From DASYRX01 sp035253645 (lineage in GTDB: Bacteria > Gemmatimonadota > Gemmatimonadetes > Gemmatimonadales > Gemmatimonadaceae), in NCBI GenBank assembly GCA_035253645.1, contig DATFBW010000277.1:1-26856 (forward strand): DNA of 26,856 bases. Reading direction: 5' to 3'. The number at the start of each line of letters is the position of its first letter. The stretch's first letter is position 1. Below, in pieces: positions 7,561 to 16,115 of this stretch. The notes below the pieces were generated by a model. It worked only from the letters and a program-made list of their open reading frames with translations, was not told where the DNA came from and did not search any database. Position numbers and translations under genes: made by a program.

Positions 7561-9099
7561 GTGCCGCCTAACACGTCCCGCGCGGGATGGCTGCTCCTCA
7601 TCGCGCTCATCCCTTTCCTTGTGTTGGCCGCTTATCACTGGTCGTGGGGCGCGCCACCCGGTTTTGGAGATCACGCTCAGTATCTGTCGCACGCGCGCGC
7701 CTTGGTGGAAGGGAGAGGCTACACTGAGATCGGGTACATCTATCACCCGGCGGCGCCCATGCTGGGTCCGCGGGCATACCCCCCGGGTTTGCCCCTAACG
7801 CTGGCACCCCTGGTGGCGTTGGGTGGCTATGACTCGTGGCTCATTCGCGCATGTATGATCGCCACGCTCCTTCTCTTCGCGTATCTCGCGTATCGCAGGT
7901 TGGTGCTCGCGATGGCGCCATGGCAGGCCGCTCTTGGTGTTGGCCTCACTGCGCTTGCCATCGAAATCCAATACGGCAGCATTGTGCCGCTCTCCGATCC
8001 CGGATTCTGCGCGCTGGTATGGGGCGCGATTCTGGCCGCGGACACCGCCCACTCCTGGACCTGGCGCCGCGTCGCCCTCGTAACCGCGTTAGGCTTCGGT
8101 GCGATGGCGTATCGGCTTCCTGGCGTCGTGGTGGTGCCGGCGCTGGTTATGCACGCGCTGCTGACGTGGCGTGACCATCGCGGGCGGGCCATGATTCCCG
8201 CGTTCGTGTGGGGTATCGCCGGAGGGCTGGCGCTCCTCTCAGGCCGCGTGGCGCTGCCTTTTCAAGCCCACTTGTTCCCGAGCCTGGCCGACTTCCTCGA
8301 GCGCCTAACGAACATCGCGAGAGTCTATCGCGCCTCCGTGTTCGATCTCGAGCTGTATCCATTTCCAACCGGGCCGCTCAACGACGCGTATCACCTTGCA
8401 GTCAGTATTCCGCTCCTTCTCGGAACCGCCGCGTTGTTGTGGCGCTACCGGCGTAGCATGCTCACCTGGTTCGTGATCGCTTACGTGGCGATGCTCATCG
8501 TCTCACCCGCGATCGACGGCCGCTACCTCTGGCCTCTCTATCCGGTATTGGCAGGCGGACTCCTTCTCGGGTTGACGGCGCTATGGCGCGGCGCGGCCCG
8601 CCTGGTCCGTGCTCGGCCGCATCCGGCGCCCGTAGCGGCGGCGTTAGGCTTGGTACTGCTGACCGGCGTCTGGCGCGCTCTGCAGGCGGCACCGCCGCGC
8701 TCCCTGGATCGCGATCCTGATGCGCTTGCGCTGTTCGATTGGCTGCAGACACACAACGCGCGCGAACCGATGCGAGTCGCGTTTCACAACCCGCGAGTGC
8801 TGACGCTGCGCACTCGCGTCCCCGCGATGGGTGGAATCCTGGCGACGCCGAGCGCGCATATCCGCGCGCTGCGAGACGTCGAGATCACGCACATCATTTG
8901 GCAGAAAGCAGAGACGAATGCGTGTCGCGCACGGCTGCTCAACGCGTTACCCCGCGAGTTTCCCACGCTCTTTTCTGTGGACTACGAAAATCCGACGTTC
9001 CGGGTCTATCGGCTGAATCGCACTGGGGATATTCCGCCGGACAGCTGGGGGAATCGCGAGATAACGTCAGATGCGTGTCGTGCTTTGCCTCCTGCCTAA
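7561..9099 (+). CDS. GT-C fold membrane glycosyltransferase, second of two
   Basis: About 512 aa from the GTG at 7561, which places the first TM (GWLLLIALIPFLVLAAYHWSW) near residue 10. The open frame extends upstream to a TTG at 7447 without a hydrophobic or conserved N-terminus, so I prefer the GTG. The first outer loop has PPGFGDHAQYLSHARALVEGRGY and then AYPPGLPLTLAPL, the same architecture as the GT-C gene at 4701 (acidic loop residue, then PPG-P). About ten TM segments run to residue 400, followed by a soluble tail with ALFDWLQTHN. It is probably a lipid-linked-sugar-dependent glycosyltransferase of this polysaccharide locus. The TAA stop lies inside a CCTAACG motif that pairs with an inverted copy containing the stop of the convergent flippase. 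Confidence 0.8.
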   Translation: MPPNTSRAGWLLLIALIPFLVLAAYHWSWGAPPGFGDHAQYLSHARALVEGRGYTEIGYIYHPAAPMLGPRAYPPGLPLTLAPLVALGGYDSWLIRACMIATLLLFAYLAYRRLVLAMAPWQAALGVGLTALAIEIQYGSIVPLSDPGFCALVWGAILAADTAHSWTWRRVALVTALGFGAMAYRLPGVVVVPALVMHALLTWRDHRGRAMIPAFVWGIAGGLALLSGRVALPFQAHLFPSLADFLERLTNIARVYRASVFDLELYPFPTGPLNDAYHLAVSIPLLLGTAALLWRYRRSMLTWFVIAYVAMLIVSPAIDGRYLWPLYPVLAGGLLLGLTALWRGAARLVRARPHPAPVAAALGLVLLTGVWRALQAAPPRSLDRDPDALALFDWLQTHNAREPMRVAFHNPRVLTLRTRVPAMGGILATPSAHIRALRDVEITHIIWQKAETNACRARLLNALPREFPTLFSVDYENPTFRVYRLNRTGDIPPDSWGNREITSDACRALPPA

Positions 9100-9112
9100 C
9101 GCAGTGCGTTAG
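9096..9112. terminator. Inverted pair of the CCTAACG motif between convergent genes (weak bidirectional terminator candidate)
   Basis: CTAACGC (9096-9102) and GCGTTAG (9106-9112) form a 7-bp perfect stem with loop AGT. The TAA of the GT-C gene (9097-9099) lies in the left arm and the TAA of the minus-strand flippase (9111-9109) in the right arm. No T-run follows on either strand, so termination would be weak or factor-assisted. Paired uptake sequences at gene ends are known from Neisseria; the analogy is inference. Confidence 0.45.
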
Positions 9113-10482
9113 ACGTTCAATTCACTCAGGCGCCCAGGCAGAACCAGCACGCCGAGGTTGCGCCGCAGATACACGCTGAGCATGAGCGAACGGACCAGCG
9201 TGGCGATCAGAGTCGCCGTCGCCGCACCGACAAGGCCAAACGTAAGGGTGAGGGGCACCGACAGCACGATGTTGAGCAATGCGCTCCCTCCGATCATCCA
9301 CGCAGCCGGGCGTTCGTGGCCCGTCATCGTCATCAAATACCCGGACAGCGCCCCGATGCTCGCGCTGATGAAGTGACTCACCGCCAGTACGAGCAGCGTA
9401 TCATAAGCAACGCGGAAATCACTCCCAAAGATGCCTAACAGCGGTCGTCCGAACGCCGCGATTGCAACGAGCAGCGTGAATGCGATGGCCATGCACACGG
9501 TGATCGTCGCCCGCGTGAAGCGCCGAAGCGTCTCGATCTGTCCTCGCGCGAAGAGCTCGGAGATGAGCGGCGCGACGATGAACATCACGGCCGTCGACGC
9601 AAAGGCGACGAGCATCGCGAGCTGACTGGCGACGCTGTAATGCGCGGCCTCGGTGCGGTTGAGCAGTGCCGCAACCAGGAGGACGTCGGAGCTCTGTGAG
9701 AGCGTCAGCTGTGCGGCGCTGATGAAGACAAAGCCATAGCCCACGCGCAACCACTCACGCATCTCGTTACGCGGAGGCGCTTGCACCGCCGGTGCCGGCG
9801 TCGATCGGGCGACATAGCGGTCGGCGACCAGAAGAGAAATCGCTGTCGCGATCGCGTTGAGAGCGATCGCGGCTGACGGCGACAAGCGCGCGCCCATGAT
9901 AACGACGATCCATACCGCGACGAGAAAGAGGCCCGGCCGGAGCACGGCGGCGGGCAGCTGCGATGCCAGTACGCGCTTGAATCCCTGTAAGGCAGCTGCG
10001 CGCACCATGAGCAATGGCGTCAGCACGGACAATGGGATCGCCATCACCGCTGCCGGGATGAAGTGATCGAAGCGCGAGCCACGCAGCGCGAACAGGACAA
10101 CTCCGCCTAACGCGCCGGCGACGAGAGTGCGCAGCAGCACATGCCGCGGTACGTGACGCAACAACCCGTGCAGGCGGGGCCAGTCCGCCACGGCCGTGTA
10201 CGCGCCCACGAACCGGGTCGTCACGATGTCCAGCTCCACCCTCGTCAACAAGAGCAGCACGTTCATCCAGACGAGGACAACGACGTATGTCCCGTACTCC
10301 GTGGCGCCTAACGCCCTGGCGAGCTGCGTCTGTAAAACAAATGAAGTGACGACGCCGAGGGCGGCGGCTCCAAACGCGGCGATCGACCCTTTGGCCGCAG
10401 TACCCGCCGTTCCCTGATGTTGCAGCAGAGAAACGACGCGCCGGTCCAGCGGGCTAGGCAGCACCCGCTCGATCGTCCGCAA
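9109..10482 (-). CDS. Wzx-type polysaccharide flippase (MOP superfamily)
   Basis: About 457 aa from the TTG at 10482, with around 12-14 predicted TM helices. The N-terminal pattern KGSIAAFGAAALGVVTSFVLQTQLARALGATEYGTYV (TM1 and the start of TM2) is typical of Wzx/RfbX O-antigen and EPS flippases. A second half starting GYGFVFISAAQLTLSQSSDVLLVAALL mirrors the first, as in MOP-family repeats. It would move lipid-linked repeat units across the inner membrane. The start is uncertain: there is no in-frame ATG, and TTG 10596, TTG 10482 and GTG 10464 are all possible. The farthest would overlap the epimerase by about 100 bp. It is translated in the same direction as the upstream epimerase, nearly contiguous with it, so the two are probably co-transcribed. 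Confidence 0.88.
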   Translation of the reverse strand: MRTIERVLPSPLDRRVVSLLQHQGTAGTAAKGSIAAFGAAALGVVTSFVLQTQLARALGATEYGTYVVVLVWMNVLLLLTRVELDIVTTRFVGAYTAVADWPRLHGLLRHVPRHVLLRTLVAGALGGVVLFALRGSRFDHFIPAAVMAIPLSVLTPLLMVRAAALQGFKRVLASQLPAAVLRPGLFLVAVWIVVIMGARLSPSAAIALNAIATAISLLVADRYVARSTPAPAVQAPPRNEMREWLRVGYGFVFISAAQLTLSQSSDVLLVAALLNRTEAAHYSVASQLAMLVAFASTAVMFIVAPLISELFARGQIETLRRFTRATITVCMAIAFTLLVAIAAFGRPLLGIFGSDFRVAYDTLLVLAVSHFISASIGALSGYLMTMTGHERPAAWMIGGSALLNIVLSVPLTLTFGLVGAATATLIATLVRSLMLSVYLRRNLGVLVLPGRLSELNV

Positions 10483-10492
10483 AACGAATGGA

Positions 10493-11476
10493 CTAACGAT
10501 CAGATAGAACCGGCGCCGCGGCGCGCTCCCCGCTCTGCATCCAGGTCCATGTCCGGCGCAGCCCGTCCTCGAGAGAGACGTGCGGTTCGTAGCCAAGTAC
10601 CTGCCGCGCGCGATCCAAACCAGCTTGTGAATCGCGGACGTCGCCTTCGCGCGTCGGGCGCTGCTCGATCACGACACGCCGCTCCGTGACTTTTTCGATG
10701 AGCTCCACCAGCTCGAGCAGCGAGGCGCGGTGGTCCGCGCCGCAATTCACAACCCACCCGCTCACTCTCTCGCTAGGCAGCGTGCCGGCCAGAAGGTTGG
10801 CTTCGACCACGTTGTCTATGTAAGTGAAGTCCCGGGTCTGCGTCCCGTCACCATAAAGTGGCACGCGTTGCCCTGTCATCGCTGACCGCATGAAGAGCGG
10901 AATGACGGCTGCGTACGGACCATTAGGGTCCTGCCGCGGCCCAAAGACGTTGAAGTAACGCAGGGCGACACCTTCAACGAGCCCGGCTCGCGCATAAGCC
11001 AACACGTATTGCTCTCCCGCCAACTTCGCAGCTGCGTACGGCGATTTGGGGAGCAGCTCTGCGCCTTCCTTTTTCGGCAACACTGACGTGTCGCCGTAGA
11101 CGCTGCTCGAGCTGGAATACACGAGGCGTTTGACACCCGCGTGTCGGGCTGCTTCGAGAATGTTGAGGGTCCCGGTCACATTCGACTCATGTGAGCCGAT
11201 TGGATCGCGCAGCGACCGCGGAACGCTCGGCAGCGCGGCGACGTGAAAAATCAGCTGCACACCACGCGCGGCGGCGTCGCACACTGCGGGGTCGCGCAGG
11301 TCGCCCTCGATGAAGTCGACCGACGCGCCGATCGCGTCGATGTTCTCCCGAAAACCAGTCGAAAGGTTATCGACGATACGCACGCGATGGCCCAACGCCA
11401 AAAGCCGGTGGGCGATATGGGAGCCGATGAAGCCTGCTCCGCCGGTGACTAGTGTGTACAAACCGGTATCTGGCAT
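10493..11476 (-). CDS. NAD-dependent epimerase/dehydratase, WbpP-like UDP-N-acetylhexosamine 4-epimerase
   Basis: 327 aa, an extended short-chain dehydrogenase. The nucleotide-binding GGAGFIGSH is at about 12-20. The catalytic SSSSSVYGD and SPYAAAKLAGEQY (YxxxK) sit near 120-160. Diagnostic for the WbpP/group-3 epimerases are SVPRSLRDPI, LRYFNVFGPRQDPNGPYAAVIP and YGDGTQTRDFTYIDNVVEANLLA. Those enzymes interconvert UDP-GlcNAc and UDP-GalNAc (or the uronic acid forms), supplying a sugar-nucleotide precursor in the cytoplasm. The exact substrate cannot be fixed from sequence alone. The ATG at 11476 gives a full-length N-terminus. It is divergent from the GT2 gene across a 288-bp intergenic region with a perfect palindrome, and followed by the flippase. 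Confidence 0.9.
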   Translation of the reverse strand: MPDTGLYTLVTGGAGFIGSHIAHRLLALGHRVRIVDNLSTGFRENIDAIGASVDFIEGDLRDPAVCDAAARGVQLIFHVAALPSVPRSLRDPIGSHESNVTGTLNILEAARHAGVKRLVYSSSSSVYGDTSVLPKKEGAELLPKSPYAAAKLAGEQYVLAYARAGLVEGVALRYFNVFGPRQDPNGPYAAVIPLFMRSAMTGQRVPLYGDGTQTRDFTYIDNVVEANLLAGTLPSERVSGWVVNCGADHRASLLELVELIEKVTERRVVIEQRPTREGDVRDSQAGLDRARQVLGYEPHVSLEDGLRRTWTWMQSGERAAAPVLSDR

Positions 11477-11504
11477 CTCGTTGCGTGTCGGGATTTGAAG
11501 CGCT

Positions 11505-11522
11505 GGCAGTTGCGCAACTGCC
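11505..11522. promoter_or_regulatory. Perfect 18-bp palindrome in the divergent epimerase/GT2 promoter region (operator candidate)
   Basis: GGCAGTTGCGCAACTGCC is its own reverse complement over all 18 positions. It is 28 bp upstream of the epimerase start, in a 288-bp region (11477-11764) that carries no convincing gene and must contain promoters for two divergent transcription units. This is the size and symmetry of a dimeric-repressor operator. A short hairpin in the epimerase leader is the alternative; no T-run follows. Confidence 0.45.
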
Positions 11523-11658
11523 GTTCCCTCATGACTGCCGAGGGCTGATCCGCTTCACAGCAAATATCGGCTCGTAATCGGAGCCGGACGGCGAGCCAAT
11601 TTTGGCATCCAGCACTTATGTAGCGTTGGCGCGTCAATCGAGCCCAAATCCAAGTATT

Positions 11659-11686
11659 TTGAGGACCTGCGCGTGGGGCTTATTAG
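11659..11686 (+). promoter_or_regulatory. Candidate promoter for the plus-strand GT2-to-AlgD gene run
   Basis: TTGAGG (11659-11664), a 16-nt spacer, then TATTAG (11681-11686); each hexamer matches 4 of 6 sigma-70 positions. It lies about 80 bp upstream of the GT2 start in the only sizeable gap at the head of the plus-strand run. The organism's sigma-factor preferences are unknown, so this is weak. Confidence 0.3.
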
Positions 11687-11764
11687 GCCTCGCTCTTGCT
11701 CCCTCGCGCGCAGCCAACTCCTCGATACCACACCGGTTTACCACCCCAGCTGCCCCCGCCCGAG

Positions 11765-12892
11765 GTGCCGTCCCAACTGACGAATATAGCGAGCCTTAGC
11801 CTGGCTGCTCTCATTCTGATATGGCTTGGTTACCCGGCCGTTATCTGGGTTCTGGCGCGCCTGTTTGGCCGCGGGCCGCGTACTGCTGGCCGGGGCGGAA
11901 AGCCGTCGGTTTCGGTGATCGTTGCGTCGCGCGACGATTCTTCGGCGATCCGGGCTCGAATTCAGGACGCATTGTCATCGCAATACGGCAAAGAGGCGCT
12001 GGAAGTCGTCGTCGCGCGCGATGCCGCGGCGCCGGAGAGCGATCCGTTCGCGGTGGAACCGGGCGCGCGCGTAGTCCGTGGCGATTCCCCAGGTGGCAAG
12101 GCCTGCGCCCTCAACGCCGCCGTGCGCGCGGCCACCGGCGATATCCTCGTTTTCACTGACACGGCACAACGCTTCGCGCCTAACGCGATCGCGTCGCTCG
12201 TGACTGCTCTGCAAGAGGGTCGCTATGGTGCCGTGTCCGGTGCCTTACGACTCCGCGCGAGCGCTGATGGTCGTACGCCCACGGTTGCTGAACGGTATTG
12301 GCGTTTCGAGCGATGGCTCCGGGGCGAAGAGGCGCGGGTTCATTCGACAGTAGGGGTGACGGGGGCGATTTACGCGATGCGTCGTGCGGATTGGCGGCCG
12401 CTCCCTCCGGGCGTGCTGTGCGACGATCTGTACATCCCGATGGAGCTCGTGCTGCGCGGACATCGCATCGGCTTCTTGCGTGATGCACAAGCGATCGACG
12501 AGCGGCGCTTCGAGGCTTCGCAGGAATACCAGCGAAAAGTGCGTACGCTTACCGGCGTGCTTCAGGTCTGTTTCTGGCTTCCCGCGGTCCTGGTTCCCAT
12601 CCGCAACCCCATCTGGTTGCAGTTCGTCTTTCACAAGCTGCTGCGACTGCTCACACCTTACCTCGTCGCGGTGACTTTGCTGGCGGGGCTCGCTGCCGGC
12701 CTTGCCGCGCGTCCTGACGCGGTGCGCGGCGTGATGTGGCTTGCCGTGGCGGCGTTAGGCATGCTCGCTGTCATCTGGATCGCGAGCCGGCGTGTGCGTG
12801 CGGCACTCACGATGGGACTTGCAATGCAACTGGCGGTGGTTCGCGCGACATGGAACGGCCTTCGCGGGGATTGGGATGTCTGGCGTCGGTGA
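11765..12892 (+). CDS. Membrane-anchored family 2 glycosyltransferase
   Basis: About 375 aa. An N-terminal TM helix (LSLAALILIWLGYPAVIWVL) is followed by a cytoplasmic GT2 domain: SVSVIVASRDD near 45, a loop with SPGGKACALNAAVRAATGDILVFTDT (the DxD-equivalent is TDT), then the acidic LCDDLYIPMEL and an EYQRKVRTLTG element where processive GT2 enzymes have Q/RxxRW. C-terminal TM segments follow. It probably transfers an activated sugar to a lipid-linked or growing chain at the membrane. The start is the GTG at 11765; the longer open frame to TTG 11696 adds a proline-rich stretch without recognisable features. The gene end overlaps the next gene by 17 nt, so it heads the plus-strand run. Confidence 0.85.
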   Translation: MPSQLTNIASLSLAALILIWLGYPAVIWVLARLFGRGPRTAGRGGKPSVSVIVASRDDSSAIRARIQDALSSQYGKEALEVVVARDAAAPESDPFAVEPGARVVRGDSPGGKACALNAAVRAATGDILVFTDTAQRFAPNAIASLVTALQEGRYGAVSGALRLRASADGRTPTVAERYWRFERWLRGEEARVHSTVGVTGAIYAMRRADWRPLPPGVLCDDLYIPMELVLRGHRIGFLRDAQAIDERRFEASQEYQRKVRTLTGVLQVCFWLPAVLVPIRNPIWLQFVFHKLLRLLTPYLVAVTLLAGLAAGLAARPDAVRGVMWLAVAALGMLAVIWIASRRVRAALTMGLAMQLAVVRATWNGLRGDWDVWRR

Positions 12893-14033
12893 GCTGGCGA
12901 TTCCTGTGAGCTCGGCAGTCACCGAAACGGGGGCGCCGATCCGCGTGTGTCTCGTGGGTCCGTCGCTCGACATCCTGGGTGGTCAGGCCGTTCAACTGCA
13001 ACGCTTGCTCGGCAGGTTGCGTGAGATTCCGGAGCTCGAGGTGTCGTTCCTGCCGGTGAATCCGCGTCTCCCCGGGCCACTTCGGGCGCTCCAGCGAGTC
13101 AAATACGTGCGCACCGTGGCGACATCGATGGCCTATGGCTGGTCGCTCCTGCGCTCGTTAGGACGTTACGACGTCGTCCATTGTTTTTCCGCGTCATACT
13201 GGTCCTTCCTGCTCGCGCCGTTTCCGGCGATGACAGTCGCCCGCTTGTATGGCAAGGCGGTTGTCCTCAATTATCGGAGCGGTCAGGCACAAGATCACCT
13301 CACGCACTGGCCACGTTCGGCGAAAAGCATGCGGCAGGCGCACGCGATCGTCGTCCCGTCGGGGTACCTCGTCGATGTCTTCGCCCGGTTCGGCCTAACG
13401 GCGGAGTCCATCTTCAACTTCGTGGACGTGGACGCGATTCGCTATCGCCGCCGTGCGCAGCCGCAGCCCGTCTTCCTGAGCAACCGCAACTTCGAGGCGC
13501 ACTACAACGTCGCGTGCGTCTTACGCGCGTTTGCGCGCATACAACGCGAGCTGCCGGACGCGCGACTGATCGTTGCCGGAGATGGCCCGCAGCGCGAAAT
13601 GCTCCACACGCTCGCCGCCGAGCTGGGACTGCGCAATGTCGACTGGCGAGGTCCGGTGCCGCCGAGCGCTATGGCACAGTTGTACGATGCGGCGGATGTG
13701 TATCTCAACGCGCCAAGCATCGACAACATGCCGAACTCGATCATCGAGGCATACGCGGCCGGGCTGCCGATCGTCACGACCGATGCCGGCGGGATCCCAT
13801 ACATCGTGAGCGCGGATCGGACAGCACTCATGGTCTCGCGCGACGACGACGTCGCACTCGCGGCCAATGCCCTGCGACTGATTCAGGAGCCGGGGCTGGC
13901 TGCGCGCCTCGCCGATACGGCGCGCCAGGAATGCCTAACGAAGTACGTGTGGCCGGCCGTGCGTGAAGAGTGGACGCGGCTCTATCGCCGCCTCGCTGCA
14001 CAAGCGCGAACCCGGCCAGCCAAGGTGGCATAA
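12876..14033 (+). CDS. Family 4 glycosyltransferase (GT-B fold)
   Basis: About 385 aa. An N-terminal Rossmann half contains IRVCLVGPSLDILGGQAVQLQRLL, with the glycine-rich GGQA loop of GT4 enzymes. The C-terminal nucleotide-sugar half contains PVFLSNRNFEAHYNVACVLRAFA, LIVAGDGPQREML, then DNMPNSIIEAYAAGLPIVTTDAGGIPYIV. The last is the Ex7E region, with Asp replacing the first Glu. It is a retaining cytoplasmic enzyme that uses a nucleotide sugar; donor unknown. The ATG at 12876 is preceded by a G-rich stretch (GGGGATTGGG) that can serve as the ribosome-binding site, and overlaps the GT2 end. The heparinase-like gene starts 1 nt after the stop. Confidence 0.9.
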   Translation: MSGVGELAIPVSSAVTETGAPIRVCLVGPSLDILGGQAVQLQRLLGRLREIPELEVSFLPVNPRLPGPLRALQRVKYVRTVATSMAYGWSLLRSLGRYDVVHCFSASYWSFLLAPFPAMTVARLYGKAVVLNYRSGQAQDHLTHWPRSAKSMRQAHAIVVPSGYLVDVFARFGLTAESIFNFVDVDAIRYRRRAQPQPVFLSNRNFEAHYNVACVLRAFARIQRELPDARLIVAGDGPQREMLHTLAAELGLRNVDWRGPVPPSAMAQLYDAADVYLNAPSIDNMPNSIIEAYAAGLPIVTTDAGGIPYIVSADRTALMVSRDDDVALAANALRLIQEPGLAARLADTARQECLTKYVWPAVREEWTRLYRRLAAQARTRPAKVA

Positions 14034-14034
14034 C

Positions 14035-16113
14035 GTGCGCGCGCGATCGCTGCTGCGCCGACGCTCCTTCGCGGAGCTGCGCGAACGCGCGGGGCAGGAG
14101 CTTGCCAAGCGGTCGGAGCGTCTGCGCTGGCGGGATGCAGCGGAACCGAGCGATAGGGATTTGGCCGGCTGGCTGGGCCCGTCGATGCCTAACGTTGCTG
14201 CCTGGCGACAGCACTTCGCGACGCGACCTGCGCGCTTCTTTCGCGGTTTCGCAAACCCCGCCGAGACGGCGCAGGCCATCCGGCGCGTGGACCCGGTCTA
14301 CGCAGAGCGTGCAGTGGCGCGCGCTCAGGCCGTGTTAGGCGGGCGGTTCGATCTCCTCGGCTATCGCGGTCTCGAGTGCGGATGGCCGATCAACTGGCAT
14401 CGGGACCCCGTGCTCGGAGTTCAGGCGCCGATCAGGCACTGGAGTGCGATCCCTTACCTGGACCCACGCATCGCGGGGGATCACAAAGTCATTTGGGAGC
14501 TCAACCGCCAGCAGTGGCTCGTCGACATGGGCGCCGCCTGGTGGCTCAGCGGCGATGAACGTTATGCGCGCGGCATGGTGGATGTGCTTACGCAATGGAT
14601 GGAGAGAAATCCACCGAAACAAGGGATGAATTGGGCGAGCTCCCTCGAGATCTCGTTCCGCGCGATGTCGTGGATTTGGGCACTGGAGTTCCTGCGAGGG
14701 TCCAGCACACTCGATGCGCAGACCTTGGCGCGGCTCACCAAGTTTCTGGTGCTGCACGGCCGGCATCTCGAGACGTACCTCTCCACGTACTTCAGCCCCA
14801 ACACGCACCTCACGGGTGAGGCGTTAGGCCTGTTCTATCTGGGGGCGTATTTCCCAGAACTGCCACAGGCAGCACGCTGGAAGGAGACGGGCGCCGCGAT
14901 CCTCCTGGAGCAACTGCCGCGGCATGTCCTGCGCGACGGCGTATACTTCGAGCAGTCGGTTCATTACCACCGCTACACGATCGACTTCTATACGCATCTT
15001 TGGCTGCTGGACGAAGCGACCGGTGGAACGCTCGCCGTCGAGATCGCGCCGCAGCTGGATGCTTTGTTGGAACACGTCCAGTGCCTAACGCGTGGTGACG
15101 GCAGCGTACCGCTTGTCGGCGACGAAGACGGGGGACGGCTTTTCTTTCTGGACGCCAGACCGCTCAACGATCTGCGCGGCGCGCTGGCGGTCGGCGCCGT
15201 GCTCTTCGAGCGGCCCGATTTTGCCTTCGTCGCGGACACTCCGAGCGCGGACTTGGTCTGGCTACTCGGACCCACCGCCGTGGATCAGTTCGCCGGCATG
15301 AACCAACAGGCGCCTCGTTATGCATCCCGTGGCTTCGACGACGGTGGCGTGTACGTGATGCGGGATGGTTGGGAGCGCGATTCTAACCACATGGTCATCG
15401 ATTGCGGTCCCCACGGCTCGATGAACTGCGGGCACGCCCACGCGGACGCGCTCGCCTTCGAGCTGGCGCTGCGCGGACGTCCCGTCTTCGTCGATCCGGG
15501 AACGTACACGTACACAGTGAGTCCGCAGGAGCGGGACGCATTCCGCAGCACGCTGGCGCATAACGCGGCGAGCGTCGATGGAGCGGGATCGAGTGAGCCA
15601 GAAGGGCCATTCCACTGGGCCCGCATCGCGAACGCGCGTGTGCTGGCGTGGCGGCCGACGAACGATGGTCGCACCGCAGTGTTCGAAGGGTCGCACGATG
15701 GTTTCGAACACCTTCCTTCGCCCGTACGCTACCGCCGCGCTGTCGAGTTCAACGCGCAACCTGACCGTCTGCTCGTTATGCGCGACGTCTTCGAGTCACG
15801 CGCCAACCATACGGCGCTGCTCACGTTCCAGTGCGCTCCCGGGATTCAAGTCGTTCAGCACGACGCGAACGTGCTGGAGCTGGCGCGCGACGGCGAATAC
15901 GTCTGCACCCTTGAAGTGTTTGGCGAGCGCGGGGCGTTCGAGATCACGGACGGGTGGGTGTCGCAAAGCTACGGCGTCCGCGAATCTGCGTCGCGCTGCC
16001 GCTTCGTCGCTCCGCTGACTCTGGGTAGCACCGTCCTCACCACGACCGTTCGCACGACGCGGCAAGCGGCTCTTCAGGCGTCGCCGGCCAGCGCGCTCAT
16101 GGAGTCTCGTTAG
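14035..16113 (+). CDS. Heparinase II/III family protein (alginate-lyase-like N-terminal plus beta-sandwich)
   Basis: About 692 aa from the GTG at 14035, directly after the GT4 stop. The alpha-helical toroid half contains INWHRDP, HKVIWELNRQQWLVDMGAAWWLSGDERYA, SSLEISFRAMSWIWALEFL and NTHLTGEALGLFYLGAYFPEL. The candidate catalytic Tyr/His lie in DGVYFEQSVHYHRYTIDFY. The beta-sandwich half has the family marks CGHAHADALAFELALRGRPVFVDPGTYTY and RSTLAHNAASVDG. Family members cleave uronic-acid polysaccharides by beta-elimination. No signal peptide is visible, unusual for a lyase acting on exported polymer, although cytoplasm-predicted copies in EPS loci are common. It probably trims or edits the polymer. 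It is followed 2 nt later by asnB; its stop lies in a CGTTAGG motif. Confidence 0.9.
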   Translation: MRARSLLRRRSFAELRERAGQELAKRSERLRWRDAAEPSDRDLAGWLGPSMPNVAAWRQHFATRPARFFRGFANPAETAQAIRRVDPVYAERAVARAQAVLGGRFDLLGYRGLECGWPINWHRDPVLGVQAPIRHWSAIPYLDPRIAGDHKVIWELNRQQWLVDMGAAWWLSGDERYARGMVDVLTQWMERNPPKQGMNWASSLEISFRAMSWIWALEFLRGSSTLDAQTLARLTKFLVLHGRHLETYLSTYFSPNTHLTGEALGLFYLGAYFPELPQAARWKETGAAILLEQLPRHVLRDGVYFEQSVHYHRYTIDFYTHLWLLDEATGGTLAVEIAPQLDALLEHVQCLTRGDGSVPLVGDEDGGRLFFLDARPLNDLRGALAVGAVLFERPDFAFVADTPSADLVWLLGPTAVDQFAGMNQQAPRYASRGFDDGGVYVMRDGWERDSNHMVIDCGPHGSMNCGHAHADALAFELALRGRPVFVDPGTYTYTVSPQERDAFRSTLAHNAASVDGAGSSEPEGPFHWARIANARVLAWRPTNDGRTAVFEGSHDGFEHLPSPVRYRRAVEFNAQPDRLLVMRDVFESRANHTALLTFQCAPGIQVVQHDANVLELARDGEYVCTLEVFGERGAFEITDGWVSQSYGVRESASRCRFVAPLTLGSTVLTTTVRTTRQAALQASPASALMESR

Positions 16114-16115
16114 GT

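Noticed and set aside
10483..10596. Flippase start at TTG 10596
   Set aside because: It would overlap the epimerase coding region by about 100 bp and add a low-complexity basic stretch unlike Wzx N-termini. Not fully excluded.
13181..13966. 261-codon frame inside the first GT4 gene
   Set aside because: Arg/Ala-rich translation without motifs, fully covered by a GT4 gene with clear conserved blocks.
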